Assembly: GCF_002943425.1 (NCBI RefSeq)
Contig: NZ_PTRA01000005.1
Span: forward strand, 124,001-188,000
DNA length: 64,000 nt
From: Siphonobacter curvatus
GTDB lineage: Bacteria; Bacteroidota; Bacteroidia; Cytophagales; Spirosomataceae
Reading direction: 5' to 3'
The position numbers were made by a program, and so were the translations under genes. This document shows, piece after piece, positions 15,956-24,527 of this stretch. Every line of letters starts with the position of its first letter. The first letter of the stretch is position 1. The notes beneath the pieces were generated by a model. The model saw only the letters and a program-made list of their open reading frames with translations. It made no database searches and was not told the DNA's origin.

Positions 15956-17031
15956 ATGAAAATAGTACTAACACCTTTTTCAAAAGGCGGACTACAATTG
16001 AAAAACCATGTGGTCATGGCCCCGATGACTCGCAGCCGAGCCCTGAACAATCTCCCAAATGCCCTCATGGCCACCTATTATAAGCAGCGTTCCGAAGCCG
16101 GCCTGATCATTACCGAAGGGACTTCACCCAGTCCGGAGGGTTTGGGTTATTCACGCATTCCGGGTATTTTTTCCGAGGCACAGGTAGAGGGCTGGCGGGC
16201 GGTAACCCGGGGCGTCCACGAAGGGGGATCTAAGATCTTTCTACAGTTAATGCATACCGGAAGGATCGCCCATATCGCTAATCTACCGGAAGGCTATCAG
16301 CCCGTGGGCCTTTCGACGATTCAGGCGGTTGGCGAAATCTTTACTGATGCAGAGGGCATGCAGGAATATTCCGTACCCGTAGCTCTGGATATAGCGGGCA
16401 TCAACCGCGTAATACATGACTTCGTAAAAGCTGCACAAAATGCCATCCAGGCGGGTTTTGACGGAGTTGAATTGCACGGTGCTAATGGCTATCTGTTGGA
16501 ACAATCGCTACATCCTCAAGTCAATAACCGTACGGATGCGTATGGGGGAAGTATCGAAAACCGCAGCCGTTTGACTCTAGAGATTGCCGAAAAGATTGTG
16601 GCTGCCATTGGTCCGGAGAAGGTAGGTATACGCATCTCTCCGTACTCTCAGTTAAGTGACATGCCTCCTTACGACGAATTCGAAGTACACCAAACCTACG
16701 CGTACCTGAGTAGTGAATTGAATCGCTTGGACATTGCGTACATCCACGTTTCCGATAATCCCGCCATACCTCAAAAAACGCACCAGGCAATCCGAGAGGC
16801 CTTTTCCAATACGCTATTTATTGTAACGGATTAACCCCTGAAACCGCAGAGGCGAAAGTACAGGAAGGTTCGGCCGACCTGGTAGCCTTTGGCAGAAACT
16901 TCCTGTCCAACCCAGATTTCCTAAGCCGAATAGAATTAAACGCTCCCCTCAATGAAGTAGACTATATGACTTTATACACGCCGGGAGAACAAGGGTACAC
17001 GGATTATCCAGTGTTCAAATCAGTATCATAG
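15956..17031 (+). pseudogene. Old Yellow Enzyme (alkene reductase) gene with a frameshift
   Basis: The first frame encodes 292 residues of an NemA-like FMN enzyme (LKNHVVMAPMTRSRA, then HGANGYLLEQSLHPQVNNRT and YGGSIENRSR) and stops at 16834 just after LFIVT. From 16828 the +1-shifted frame reads GLTPETAEAKVQEGSADLVA, then FGRNFLSNPDF, to a TAG at 17029-17031. This is exactly the missing FMN-phosphate-binding C-terminus. One G (or four bases) is missing at about 16826-16829. The restored protein would be about 358 residues, the normal length for the family. It is a different subgroup from the OYE at 2319. Either a recent inactivation or a sequencing indel. Confidence 0.88.
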
Positions 17032-17319
17032 CCAGACTACCGCTCGGGTTTACATCGTCCATGCATAAACTTGATCAAAATCAACACTTAATAACTATTG
17101 CTAGAAGAAACAAACCTCTCCCGCATGTCAGCCGCGGAACGACCTATGATAGCCGCAAAGCGTTAGCCTAGAGCAGGCCATCGTTAGGCGTGGAATGCCA
17201 CCGCATGGAAGGCTGACACGCTGTATCTAAAGGGCGAAACTCGGTCTCTTGAAGGCGACCTAATGAAACAACCTATTCGTACAACACTATTCTAACATAA
17301 GTACTATCAAACTATCATC

Positions 17320-18261
17320 ATGAAAAAAGTAACCTACAACCATTTTGGCGATGAAAGCGTGCTTGAACTGGTAGAGCAAGCGGTGCCAAGTATTGAAAAC
17401 AATCAATTGTTGATCCGGGTAAAAGCGGTTTCGATAAATCCGCTGGACTGGAAGGTGTACGGGGGAGAAATGAAATTGATGTCGGGTACCCGTTTCCCTA
17501 AATCAGTAGGTGTCGATTTCTCGGGAATTGTCGAACAAGCGGGTAGTGCCACTACTCGCTTCAAGGTGGGAGAAGCCGTCATGGGTTTACTGGACGTATT
17601 TAAAGGCGGAGCGTTAGCCGATTACATCGTCGTTAAAGAGACAGATATTGCTCTAAAACCGGCTTCTATCTCGTTCGAGCAAGCCGCTGCTTTGCCCGTA
17701 ACTGGATTGTCCGCCCTGCAAATCATGGATCAGTTAGCCGGGGTAAGGCCGAAACAAGAAGTATTAATTAACGGTGCCAGCGGTGGAATCGGCGTATTTG
17801 CCGTACAGATTGCCAAAAAACGCGGGGCCCGTGTCACGGCCGTGGTAAGCACCGATGCCGTTACCGCAGCTACCCAATGGGGAGCGGATAAGGTCATCGA
17901 CTATACAAAACAATCGATCAACCAGCTCACGCAACGCTTCGACGTCTTTATTGATCTATCCACTAAGCTATCCTTGAGCGAGGCCAAACCCTTGATGAAG
18001 CCTAAAGGGGCTTTCGTCAGTACGCTACCTTCGCCTATGACGCTTTTGTCCTCGTTTGTGAACAATCTCATTTCCGGTAAAAAGCATAAGATCTTGATTT
18101 TGAAACCAACGGTGGAAGGATTCAAAGCATTAGCGGATCTAGCCGAAGCAGGACTTCAGATTGAACTGGCGAAGACGTACGCCCTGAGTAACGTCAGAGA
18201 AGCCTACAAAGAAGCCCGTCACCAGAAGCGTATGGGCAAGTCAGTCATTGTTTTGGATTGA
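17320..18261 (+). CDS. Zinc-independent quinone oxidoreductase-like MDR protein
   Basis: A 313-residue medium-chain dehydrogenase/reductase. The GroES-like N-terminal domain carries SINPLDWKVYGGEMK and PKSVGVDFSGIVEQAG; no catalytic-zinc cysteines are seen, which is typical of quinone oxidoreductases (QOR) and NAD(P)-dependent alkenal reductases. The nucleotide-binding fold has INGASGGIGVFAVQIAKKRG at about residues 147-167. The enzyme probably reduces quinones or enones with NADPH. It follows the frameshifted OYE by 288 bases; the intergenic region shows no clear operator. Confidence 0.88.
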   Translation: MKKVTYNHFGDESVLELVEQAVPSIENNQLLIRVKAVSINPLDWKVYGGEMKLMSGTRFPKSVGVDFSGIVEQAGSATTRFKVGEAVMGLLDVFKGGALADYIVVKETDIALKPASISFEQAAALPVTGLSALQIMDQLAGVRPKQEVLINGASGGIGVFAVQIAKKRGARVTAVVSTDAVTAATQWGADKVIDYTKQSINQLTQRFDVFIDLSTKLSLSEAKPLMKPKGAFVSTLPSPMTLLSSFVNNLISGKKHKILILKPTVEGFKALADLAEAGLQIELAKTYALSNVREAYKEARHQKRMGKSVIVLD

Positions 18262-18347
18262 TGCTTCACCAAGTCATTAAATCATTATTCCTCTAAAAGT
18301 CAGTTAGGTGAGGAGCCGTCAGCATCAAGTTTCTGCTGACGATCCGG

Positions 18348-19514
18348 CTATTTTACCGTAAGGGTTTCTTTCTGCGTTTTTCCCTGGGAATCGGTTAATT
18401 CCAGTACAAAGGATCCTCGGGGTAAGATGAGTGATTGTTGAGCAGGATTCTGGAGTTCGATCTGATCCACCGGCACACTGTTCTCCTCACCGGGATAGTA
18501 GGCTTTGACCAGGCAGGGAAAAGCGACCTGAAACCGAAGTTTTTTCAAGCTGACTTCCTTCCAGGATCCATTTCTGAGTAGCCAGCGGGGCCTTCCATGT
18601 ACGAACTGACTCCGGGGATGTATCACCTGTAGGTCTGTTACCTCACGTTCCCCATCCAAACGGATCGGATGACCCTGTTTATCCAGTACAATCGCTGCGT
18701 AGGTTAGCGTACCCGGATTGTAGTAAGCAGATTCGTAAGCTGGCTCACTGTGTTCACTGAGTTCCTGCTGCTCAATGGTCAGAGGGTCCAGTCCCGACAA
18801 GGCTTTTAGCTCGCCTGCCATGGCTTTTCCCCAGCTCGGGTAAGGGCCTTCGACGACATGAGCAAATCCACAATGAATAAGTATTTTAGCAGTTGGGTCT
18901 TTCTGTAGAACTTGGTAAATGTTCCGAGCCTGCCCTTTTTCCCGAACGCTGCCACTACCATCCCCTTCATACCCGAACACGCGAAAACCTAATTTTAAGG
19001 CTTTGCGAATCAAGTTTCCAAATTGCGGTTCTCTTGAGTAATAACCGTCCTTCACCAGTGGCCACTTGCGTAGATTGATAAGGGAGTCTTCGGCCAGCGT
19101 TTCCAGACCCAAATACCGAAAACCCTGGGCATACAAACCCTCCAGTAACGATTCAGTAAAGACGCGGTGCAAGGGCTGGTGATGGGCTTCATTGATGATG
19201 ACGAGCTTTTTTCCCCGGCTCTGCTTTACTATGTACGCGGTAGCTGGAGTAAAGACCCTATTGGGAGGGAAGGGGGATTTTTGAGTCAACGAATCAGCTG
19301 GAAGATGATAGTCAAAGGCAGACAGAGACTTCTTGTATTCTCCGATAAAGGAGTAATGCCAGGCAGCCATATCCAAGCTTAGCTCCGAACTATCACTGAG
19401 CGTAGCCTGAATTTGCTGGTTATTTAAATAGTCGTTTTTGGACTGAGCCTGTACGGCGGGTTGGGTAAATAAGCGAATCAGTAGGCAGGTCCAGGCATAA
19501 AGCGTATAATTCAT
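18348..19514 (-). CDS. Secreted EreA/ChaN/TIKI-superfamily-like protein
   Basis: A protein of about 388 residues with a signal peptide (MNYTLYAWTCLLIRLFTQP, cut near AQA). The central part resembles the erythromycin esterase / ChaN / TraB superfamily: INEAHHQPLHR near residue 115, YLGLETL, GYEGDGSGS and ILIHCGFAHVVEG near 220. These carry the paired His and Glu residues expected at that metal or haem site. The C-terminal 120 residues look like a beta-rich domain. Function is unknown; macrolide hydrolysis should not be assumed. The ATG at 19514 is preferred to the TTG at 19523. A 10-bp palindrome at 19558 lies in its promoter region. Confidence 0.6.
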   Translation of the reverse strand: MNYTLYAWTCLLIRLFTQPAVQAQSKNDYLNNQQIQATLSDSSELSLDMAAWHYSFIGEYKKSLSAFDYHLPADSLTQKSPFPPNRVFTPATAYIVKQSRGKKLVIINEAHHQPLHRVFTESLLEGLYAQGFRYLGLETLAEDSLINLRKWPLVKDGYYSREPQFGNLIRKALKLGFRVFGYEGDGSGSVREKGQARNIYQVLQKDPTAKILIHCGFAHVVEGPYPSWGKAMAGELKALSGLDPLTIEQQELSEHSEPAYESAYYNPGTLTYAAIVLDKQGHPIRLDGEREVTDLQVIHPRSQFVHGRPRWLLRNGSWKEVSLKKLRFQVAFPCLVKAYYPGEENSVPVDQIELQNPAQQSLILPRGSFVLELTDSQGKTQKETLTVK

Positions 19515-19557
19515 AGTTGGCAAGGTTTAAGATATTACTTGCCGGCTAAAGTAAGAC

Positions 19558-19581
19558 AAATAACTAAAAAATTAGTTATTT
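19558..19581. promoter_or_regulatory. AT-rich palindrome shared with 45367-45408
   Basis: AAATAACTAA (19558-19567) and TTAGTTATTT (19572-19581) are exact complements, 44 bases upstream of the secreted EreA-like gene. The core ATAACTAAAAA/TTAGTTAT recurs in the long palindrome upstream of the serine hydrolase gene at 45315. It looks like an operator for a regulator encoded elsewhere; a BlaI/MecI-type protein is a guess. Confidence 0.55.
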
Positions 19582-19865
19582 AATAAATAGAATAATGAAT
19601 GAGATTGGGATTTGTAGATAAGGAAACACCCTCTCGTTGACGTTTCAACTTGGGGAGCACATCAAGTAAATCGTATACGACTCAGAGGTATAAATGCCTC
19701 GGTGAAGGAGTAAGCCTCTTCCTGAATTGAATCCTGTAATTGGTGAGAAAATATTTGTTTTCGAGGAGTTTGGAAACGATCATCGGCCGTTTTTGTTTAC
19801 TAAGGATTCGCGTATGCCCTAAGTCTTTCTTCGCCTAGTTTATTCCATACCTTTTAGAAGAACAT
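19582..19865. other. Intergenic region, nothing recognised
   Basis: The left and middle part of the 19524-19992 gap holds no convincing frame or structured RNA. The control elements I can support are the palindrome at 19558 and the operator at 19866. Confidence 0.4.
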
Positions 19866-19905
19866 TTCACTTTCCTTTAGGAAAGTACTATACAAAAGAA
19901 AGCAT
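19866..19905. promoter_or_regulatory. HxlR operator upstream of the LLM monooxygenase gene
   Basis: The block starts TTCACTTTCCTTTAGGAAAG (with a perfect ACTTTCCT/AGGAAAGT dyad) and continues TACTATACAAAAGAAAG. Nearly the same 40-base block, in the same orientation, occurs at 21646-21690 in front of the HxlR gene at 21273. Two copies flanking a convergent enzyme-regulator pair strongly suggest a shared operator. Confidence 0.7.
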
Positions 19906-19992
19906 ACGTGTATACATTTACAGGCTCATGCTTCCGAGAAGCTAACGTCTTACCGGAGAAGATCCTGAGTACCCATTCAATGACACGAAGCC

Positions 19993-21039
19993 ATGCTCAA
20001 TAATCAAACAATAGCCTATTCCCTTTTAGAACTGGCCCTTGCTCCTCAGGGGGGCACACTTAAGGAAACCCTGAACAATTCGTTAGCCTTAGCTAAAGAA
20101 GCGGAGGCCTTAAACTATACCCGCTACTGGTTTGCTGAGCACCACAATGCGGACCACATCGGTAGCAATGCTCCTGCCATCCTGATTGGTTACGTAGCCG
20201 AAAATACGCGTACGTTGCGAGTCGGTTCGGGGGGGATTATGCTTCCTAATCATTCGCCTTTGATTGTGGCCGAACAGTTTGGTACCCTGGCTCAGCTGTA
20301 CCCTAATCGTATTGATCTGGGTTTGGGCCGAGCCCCGGGTACGGATGGACAAACGGCTCATGCCATTCGATCTGATTTCATGGAGGCAGCCCAGTCATTT
20401 CCCCAGGAAGTAGCGAAAATACAAGCGTACTTTTCCCGAGAAAACCAAGGTTCGAAGGTACGGGCTCCCATTGCGGAAGGTACCGAGGTGCCCTTGTATA
20501 TTTTGGGTTCCAGCACGGATAGTGCTCATTTGGCTGCGAAAAAAGGATTGCCGTACGCGTTTGCCAGTCACTTTGCTTCGACGCATTTGTTGAATGCCTT
20601 AGCGATCTACCGCCGGGAATTTCAACCTTCTCCGTTTTTAAGTCAACCGTATACGATTGCTGGCGTCAACATATTGATTGCCGATACGGATGAAGAGGCA
20701 GAGAAATTATTCACGACCCTCATCCGCATGTTTCTTGGCGTATTAACGGGAGCAAAGGATGCTTTACAACCGCCGACTGAGATGACGGACGAGTTGAGAC
20801 AAATCCTGAAACATCCTACGTTGCATCAAATGCTGAAGTATTCTTTCGTGGGTAGTAAGGCAACAGTGAAAAGGCAGCTTGAGGCATTTTTAGCCGAAAC
20901 ACAGGTCAATGAGCTGATTGCCGTATCCACTACGTATGCTTTTGAAGACCGAATAAAATCAATCCGGGGTTTTGCCGAAGTGATGAAGGAAATCAATGAA
21001 AAGAAAAAGATGGAAAGTGATGTAGTACTGGCTTCTTAA
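19993..21039 (+). CDS. LLM class flavin-dependent oxidoreductase (luciferase-like)
   Basis: A 348-residue bacterial-luciferase-like monooxygenase (TIM barrel, FMNH2- or F420-type fold). Family landmarks are RYWFAEHHNADHIGSNAPAI at about residues 39-58, GSGGIMLPNHSPLIVAEQFG and NRIDLGLGRAPGTDG. The size and N-terminus match the group often annotated as MsnO8-like or alkanal monooxygenase-like in Bacteroidota. The substrate is unknown. The gene is followed by a strong terminator and converges with the HxlR regulator whose operator it appears to share. Confidence 0.9.
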   Translation: MLNNQTIAYSLLELALAPQGGTLKETLNNSLALAKEAEALNYTRYWFAEHHNADHIGSNAPAILIGYVAENTRTLRVGSGGIMLPNHSPLIVAEQFGTLAQLYPNRIDLGLGRAPGTDGQTAHAIRSDFMEAAQSFPQEVAKIQAYFSRENQGSKVRAPIAEGTEVPLYILGSSTDSAHLAAKKGLPYAFASHFASTHLLNALAIYRREFQPSPFLSQPYTIAGVNILIADTDEEAEKLFTTLIRMFLGVLTGAKDALQPPTEMTDELRQILKHPTLHQMLKYSFVGSKATVKRQLEAFLAETQVNELIAVSTTYAFEDRIKSIRGFAEVMKEINEKKKMESDVVLAS

Positions 21040-21105
21040 CCATTGATACAAGCAAGTTACTACGGATTCGTTTTCGGAATCGATTCGTTCGGACCGAAAT
21101 CCCCA

Positions 21106-21136
21106 AAAAAGGGCGTGAGAAGTTCACGCCCTTTTT
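21106..21136. terminator. Bidirectional intrinsic terminator
   Basis: AAAAAGGGCGTGA (21106-21118) pairs with TCACGCCCTTTTT (21124-21136) around a 5-nt loop. It lies between the convergent LLM and HxlR genes. Confidence 0.85.
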
Positions 21137-21272
21137 CTTTGATTATACCAGAGCATACTCTTAGGATGACTTCGTCAGAAAAAGACTCTAAAGAGAGTAC
21201 GATCGAATTAAAGTCTGGTTACTGCTTCGTGTCGTACCGAACTACGGGACTAGAATTAGGGCAAAATCCATC

Positions 21273-21629
21273 TTAACGATCTTTCTGCATAATCTTTCTC
21301 CGGTGGTTGAGTCCCCATTCCTTTAACGCGTGAATAATGGGCGTTAGCGTATCGGCGTAAACTTCGGCCTGATAAGAGATCTTAACCGGATACCCCTCAA
21401 TGATGGTTCGTTTAATGAGTTTGTGCTCTTCTAATTCTTTCAATTCCTTGGCTAATACCTTAGGCGTGATGCCCGGAACACTGTTCTGAATGTCCGTGAA
21501 TCGATCATTACCAACCGAAACCGAGATAATAATGGGCAGTTTCCACTTACCATTAATGACGTCCAGTGTATCCCGAACGGGCTTTATAGTCTCCAGACAA
21601 TTACAATAATCTTTCTTCGTAGGGGCCAT
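21273..21629 (-). CDS. HxlR family transcriptional regulator
   Basis: A 118-residue winged-helix regulator. Key features are the N-terminal cysteines (DYCNCLETIK), the first helix RDTLDVINGKWKLPIIISVS, the recognition helix segment GITPKVLAKELKELEEHKLI, the wing and the dimerising C-terminal helix HALKEWGLNHRRKI. Members of this family often sense electrophiles or quinones through a cysteine near the N-terminus (as in YodB/HypR); C9 or C11 could serve here. Its own promoter carries the element at 21646-21690 also found before the LLM gene at 19993, so it likely controls both. It is a paralogue of the regulator at 50256. Confidence 0.9.
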   Translation of the reverse strand: MAPTKKDYCNCLETIKPVRDTLDVINGKWKLPIIISVSVGNDRFTDIQNSVPGITPKVLAKELKELEEHKLIKRTIIEGYPVKISYQAEVYADTLTPIIHALKEWGLNHRRKIMQKDR

Positions 21630-21645
21630 ACGTGCTCAATCCATG

Positions 21646-21690
21646 TTCACTTTCCTCTGGGGGAATACTATACAAAGGAAAGTAAATACT
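21646..21690. promoter_or_regulatory. HxlR operator upstream of its own gene
   Basis: Second copy of the 19866 element: TTCACTTTCCTCTGGG, then AATACTATACAAAGGAAAGT. The identical pieces TTCACTTTCCT, TACTATACAAA and GAAAG occur at the same spacing in both copies. It lies 17 bases upstream of the regulator's ATG (minus strand), a position suited to autorepression. Confidence 0.7.
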
Positions 21691-21882
21691 CGTGGTTTTT
21701 GCAAAACAATCGATGCTCAGTATAAAAACAGTAATCGTAGGACTCAGTAATGTCACTAGCAAGCTGGTCAGGTATTCGGACCGCAGTAATCCCTCATGGT
21801 GTATCCATGCGAAACTAACTTCCATATCGATTCGAAGAAGGTTGCCCCGACCAAACCGTGGGGATTAAAAAATTATTTTATA

Positions 21883-21915
21883 TTGTTGTCGAGTATATTA
21901 TATTTGTGACAACAA
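21883..21915. promoter_or_regulatory. MarR-type operator overlapping the VOC-marR promoter
   Basis: TTGTTGTC (21883-21890) and GACAACAA (21908-21915) are exact complements. Between them lies TATATTTG (21899-21906), a match to the Bacteroidota -7 box TAnnTTTG. The operator arms thus bracket the promoter, an arrangement that blocks polymerase when the repressor is bound. Confidence 0.65.
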
Positions 21916-21927
21916 AATATATGTGCG

Positions 21928-22290
21928 ATGAGAAGACTAGAATTTGCCTCCCTTCAAGTTACAAATCTTGAAGTTTCGAAAGACTTTTACACGACCAAAC
22001 TCGGGTTCGAGGAAGCAGGTATTCCCAACCCACAAGCCTGTGTTTTTAAGTACAAGCAGGGTGAGGCCAGTTTCGCCATCCGAACGCCCATTGGTAACTT
22101 GGAAGGAAAAGAATTGGGCATTGGTACCTCACTCTGGTTCGCTATCGATGAAGAAATAGAGGATTTGCAGGCTGAGTTAGTAGCCAAGCAGGTAACGCTA
22201 GTAGGACCGATTCAGGTAACACCTTTCGGGAAAATCCTTATTGCCAAAGATCCTGACGGATACAGCATCACCTTTTTAAAGGCCCACTAG
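21928..22290 (+). CDS. VOC family protein (glyoxalase/bleomycin-resistance fold)
   Basis: A 120-residue vicinal-oxygen-chelate protein with two beta-alpha-beta-beta-beta repeats: LEFASLQVTNLEVSKDFYTT at the start and ILIAKDPDGYSITFLKAH at the end. Metal ligands are weakly conserved (the first position is not the usual His), so it may bind rather than turn over its ligand. It forms an operon with the MarR-type gene 34 bases downstream, under a promoter bracketed by an operator. A role in aldehyde or xenobiotic detoxification is inferred from context. Confidence 0.85.
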   Translation: MRRLEFASLQVTNLEVSKDFYTTKLGFEEAGIPNPQACVFKYKQGEASFAIRTPIGNLEGKELGIGTSLWFAIDEEIEDLQAELVAKQVTLVGPIQVTPFGKILIAKDPDGYSITFLKAH

Positions 22291-22324
22291 CTCGATCATT
22301 CTTCACAAATGCTAGCCCCCAACC

Positions 22325-22789
22325 ATGGCCCAAAAAATAGAATTCCATTTTAAAAAGCCCGAAGATAGTCCGGGTTATCTGCTGGGGCAACTGACCCTCT
22401 TGTGGCAGCGGAAACAAAAGCGGATCTTAGATCCCTTGGACTTGACGCATACGCAGTTCGCATTGCTTTGTGCAATAGCCTGGCTATCCAGAGAAAGTGA
22501 TCAGGTGACGCAGATCGATATAGCCCATCAGAGCAATGCCGATCGGATGATGGTATCCAAAGTACTCAGAACCCTGGAAGAGAAGAAATTCATTACGCGT
22601 CAGGAGCACCCGACCGATACCCGGGCGAAGACCATCAAACTAACGCCGGATGGAGAAACAGTACTGCAAAAAGCCATCATTAGTGTGGAAACGGCTGATT
22701 TAGAATTTTTTCAGCAGTTGGGAATTGAGCTAACCACCTTTAATGCAACCATGGCGGCATTGATCGAACAGAACGCGAAAGACTTATAA
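22325..22789 (+). CDS. MarR family transcriptional regulator
   Basis: A 154-residue winged-helix repressor. The DNA-binding core includes TQFALLCAIAWLSRES, TQIDIAHQSNADRMMVSKVL and the wing RQEHPTDTRAKTIKLTPDG. MarR proteins usually bind a palindrome overlapping their own promoter and release it on binding a phenolic or after thiol oxidation. The perfect 8-bp dyad at 21883-21915 upstream of the operon suits this. It is the second gene of the VOC-marR operon and ends before a 14-bp hairpin. Confidence 0.9.
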   Translation: MAQKIEFHFKKPEDSPGYLLGQLTLLWQRKQKRILDPLDLTHTQFALLCAIAWLSRESDQVTQIDIAHQSNADRMMVSKVLRTLEEKKFITRQEHPTDTRAKTIKLTPDGETVLQKAIISVETADLEFFQQLGIELTTFNATMAALIEQNAKDL

Positions 22790-22804
22790 TGAGGCTTAAA
22801 TAAA

Positions 22805-22864
22805 ATACTGTTTTCATTACGGCTAACGGGTCAATACCCCAAATAGCTGCAATGAAAACAGTAT
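22805..22864. terminator. Hairpin between convergent marR and membrane-protein genes
   Basis: ATACTGTTTTCATT (22805-22818) is exactly complementary to AATGAAAACAGTAT (22851-22864), with a 32-base loop. Its place between two convergent stops suggests a bidirectional terminator, though there is no long T-run. Confidence 0.55.
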
Positions 22865-22874
22865 GCTCAGTAAT

Positions 22875-23264
22875 TCATGAAGTCTTTCTAACCCATTGAT
22901 AACCTAATAAAATGCAGGGTACGACGCCTAGCATTAACAAAATCCAGAAGCCAATGGGATGTACCGTATTCAGCCAAAGCCATCCAATCATTAAGGACGT
23001 GATAGCCCCCACCCAAAGATTAGCCCTTCGCGTACCACCTAACCACGTAGTTACCATTCCACCAAGTATACAACTACAGTACAGACCCAAAAGCTTTATA
23101 CTGATGAAAGGTACAGCTGTCGTAGGCACTGAAGCCTGCCCTAACCAGGCGTTAGCGGACGGCCCAAACGTACCCTGAATTCGGGCAAAAACGGAACTTA
23201 AACCTGCGATAGTAGCAAATCCAGCTAGAACAGGCACTGCCTTTTTGAGTCTCATCGCGTACAT
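22875..23264 (-). CDS. Small membrane protein, about four helices
   Basis: A 129-residue protein with four hydrophobic segments (about residues 8-28, 52-73, 84-100 and 104-124) and a basic end (YQWVRKTS). Its ATG overlaps the TAA of the upstream FAD monooxygenase gene (TAATG), so the two are translationally coupled and probably act together. No family is recognised with certainty. A membrane partner or export function for the monooxygenase product is only a guess. Confidence 0.7.
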   Translation of the reverse strand: MYAMRLKKAVPVLAGFATIAGLSSVFARIQGTFGPSANAWLGQASVPTTAVPFISIKLLGLYCSCILGGMVTTWLGGTRRANLWVGAITSLMIGWLWLNTVHPIGFWILLMLGVVPCILLGYQWVRKTS

Positions 23265-24436
23265 TAATCAAGGACAAATTGCAGTTGATCCTTCGTAAGA
23301 ATGATTTGATCCGTCAACCGATGGTGAGCCTCAGCTTCGGAAGCGTTCTTGAAAGAAGAGGTGAAAGCCTGTAGATTCAATTCGTTTTCTGGTAGAAAAG
23401 AGGCGGCATTATTTCGGGCATTGCTTTGAAATTTCTTAGCGATGGGCTGCATAACCGCATTGTAATTCGAAAATGCTCGCAAGAGATCGTTGGGGGAATC
23501 GGCCAAGAAATGTGCCAACGCTTTTGCCCCGTAAATGGATAAGGAAGCTCCCATACCGGATAGAGCCGTAGGGCAGTAGCCCGCATCACCCAATAAGAGG
23601 ACTCTTCCCTGAACGAGGTTAGGAGCGAGAACCATCCCCATTTTGTCGGCAAAGACCAATCCGCTTTCGAGTAATTCAGCCATCAAAGTCTGTACTTCTG
23701 TCGAGTAGTTTTGGAATGATTGCTGCAACAGCTGCTTGGCATTTTGCCGCAGGGTAGTAACCTCCTGGGTTTGATGAATATAGCATTGGATCGCCACTTC
23801 ATCCCTACTGATGGGATAGATGGAAAGCATCTTGTGGACATCAATGAAGGATCTAAAGGAACCGACCTGATACGAATGGTTTTTAGCTAACCGGCCTCCC
23901 ACGTAAAAGACGTTAAAATCTTCTAGCTGGCTGTCTTTAAAGCACTTTTCGCGGGTAGTAGATCGTAGGCCTTCAGCAATGATGAGAGCATCTGCTTCCA
24001 GGATTTCTGTAGTACTTAACGTAACCCTGACTTGATGGGCGTCTTGGTCTACGGAGTCAATGCAGGTACCCATCCGCATATTGACTTTGTCCTGTATGGC
24101 CTGATAAATTTCGTGGTGAAGGTCACCCCGGGTGAGGGTGATGGATGGCTCCATGCCTTCACTCATTTTTTGGTAACTAATACGCCGAATAAGGTTTCCC
24201 TGACCATCCACAAAGTCCATGAAGTCAGAGGGCGTTGCTGCTTGACGTAAGGGCCCGGCCAAGTGAAGCTCCTCCATAATTTTCACTCCGAAGTTCTTGA
24301 GGGAGAGCAGGTAGCCCGCATTCGTAAAGGCCTTGGCCCGTTCTAAAACGGTTATTTCGTGACCCTGTTTTTGAAGAAAAATGGCGGCGGTGAGTCCTGC
24401 TATGCCTCCGCCTGAAATAATAATTCGCTTTTTCAT
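23264..24436 (-). CDS. FAD-dependent monooxygenase (PHBH fold)
   Basis: A 390-residue group A flavoprotein hydroxylase. It has the N-terminal ADP-binding GGGIAGLTAAIFLQKQGHEI, the central NAD(P)H/FAD segment (DALIIAEGLRS, about 155-165) and the second FAD motif GDAGYCPTALSGMGASLSI at about 285-305. It would hydroxylate an aromatic or polyketide-like substrate using NAD(P)H and O2. Similarity to TetX-type enzymes is at fold level only; tetracycline resistance should not be inferred. It is divergent from the AraC regulator at 24528 and coupled to the membrane gene downstream. Confidence 0.88.
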   Translation of the reverse strand: MKKRIIISGGGIAGLTAAIFLQKQGHEITVLERAKAFTNAGYLLSLKNFGVKIMEELHLAGPLRQAATPSDFMDFVDGQGNLIRRISYQKMSEGMEPSITLTRGDLHHEIYQAIQDKVNMRMGTCIDSVDQDAHQVRVTLSTTEILEADALIIAEGLRSTTREKCFKDSQLEDFNVFYVGGRLAKNHSYQVGSFRSFIDVHKMLSIYPISRDEVAIQCYIHQTQEVTTLRQNAKQLLQQSFQNYSTEVQTLMAELLESGLVFADKMGMVLAPNLVQGRVLLLGDAGYCPTALSGMGASLSIYGAKALAHFLADSPNDLLRAFSNYNAVMQPIAKKFQSNARNNAASFLPENELNLQAFTSSFKNASEAEAHHRLTDQIILTKDQLQFVLD

Positions 24437-24527
24437 GACGCTACGTCTTTTGTTGATAGACTTGGCAAAAGTATTCGTAGGTTTACGAGTAAAATAGCGG
24501 TAAAACGATTAATAATAGTCCAAAATC

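Noticed and set aside
23264-24436. TetX-type tetracycline resistance
   Set aside because: Only the general group A flavoprotein fold is visible; substrate-site residues cannot be assigned by eye.
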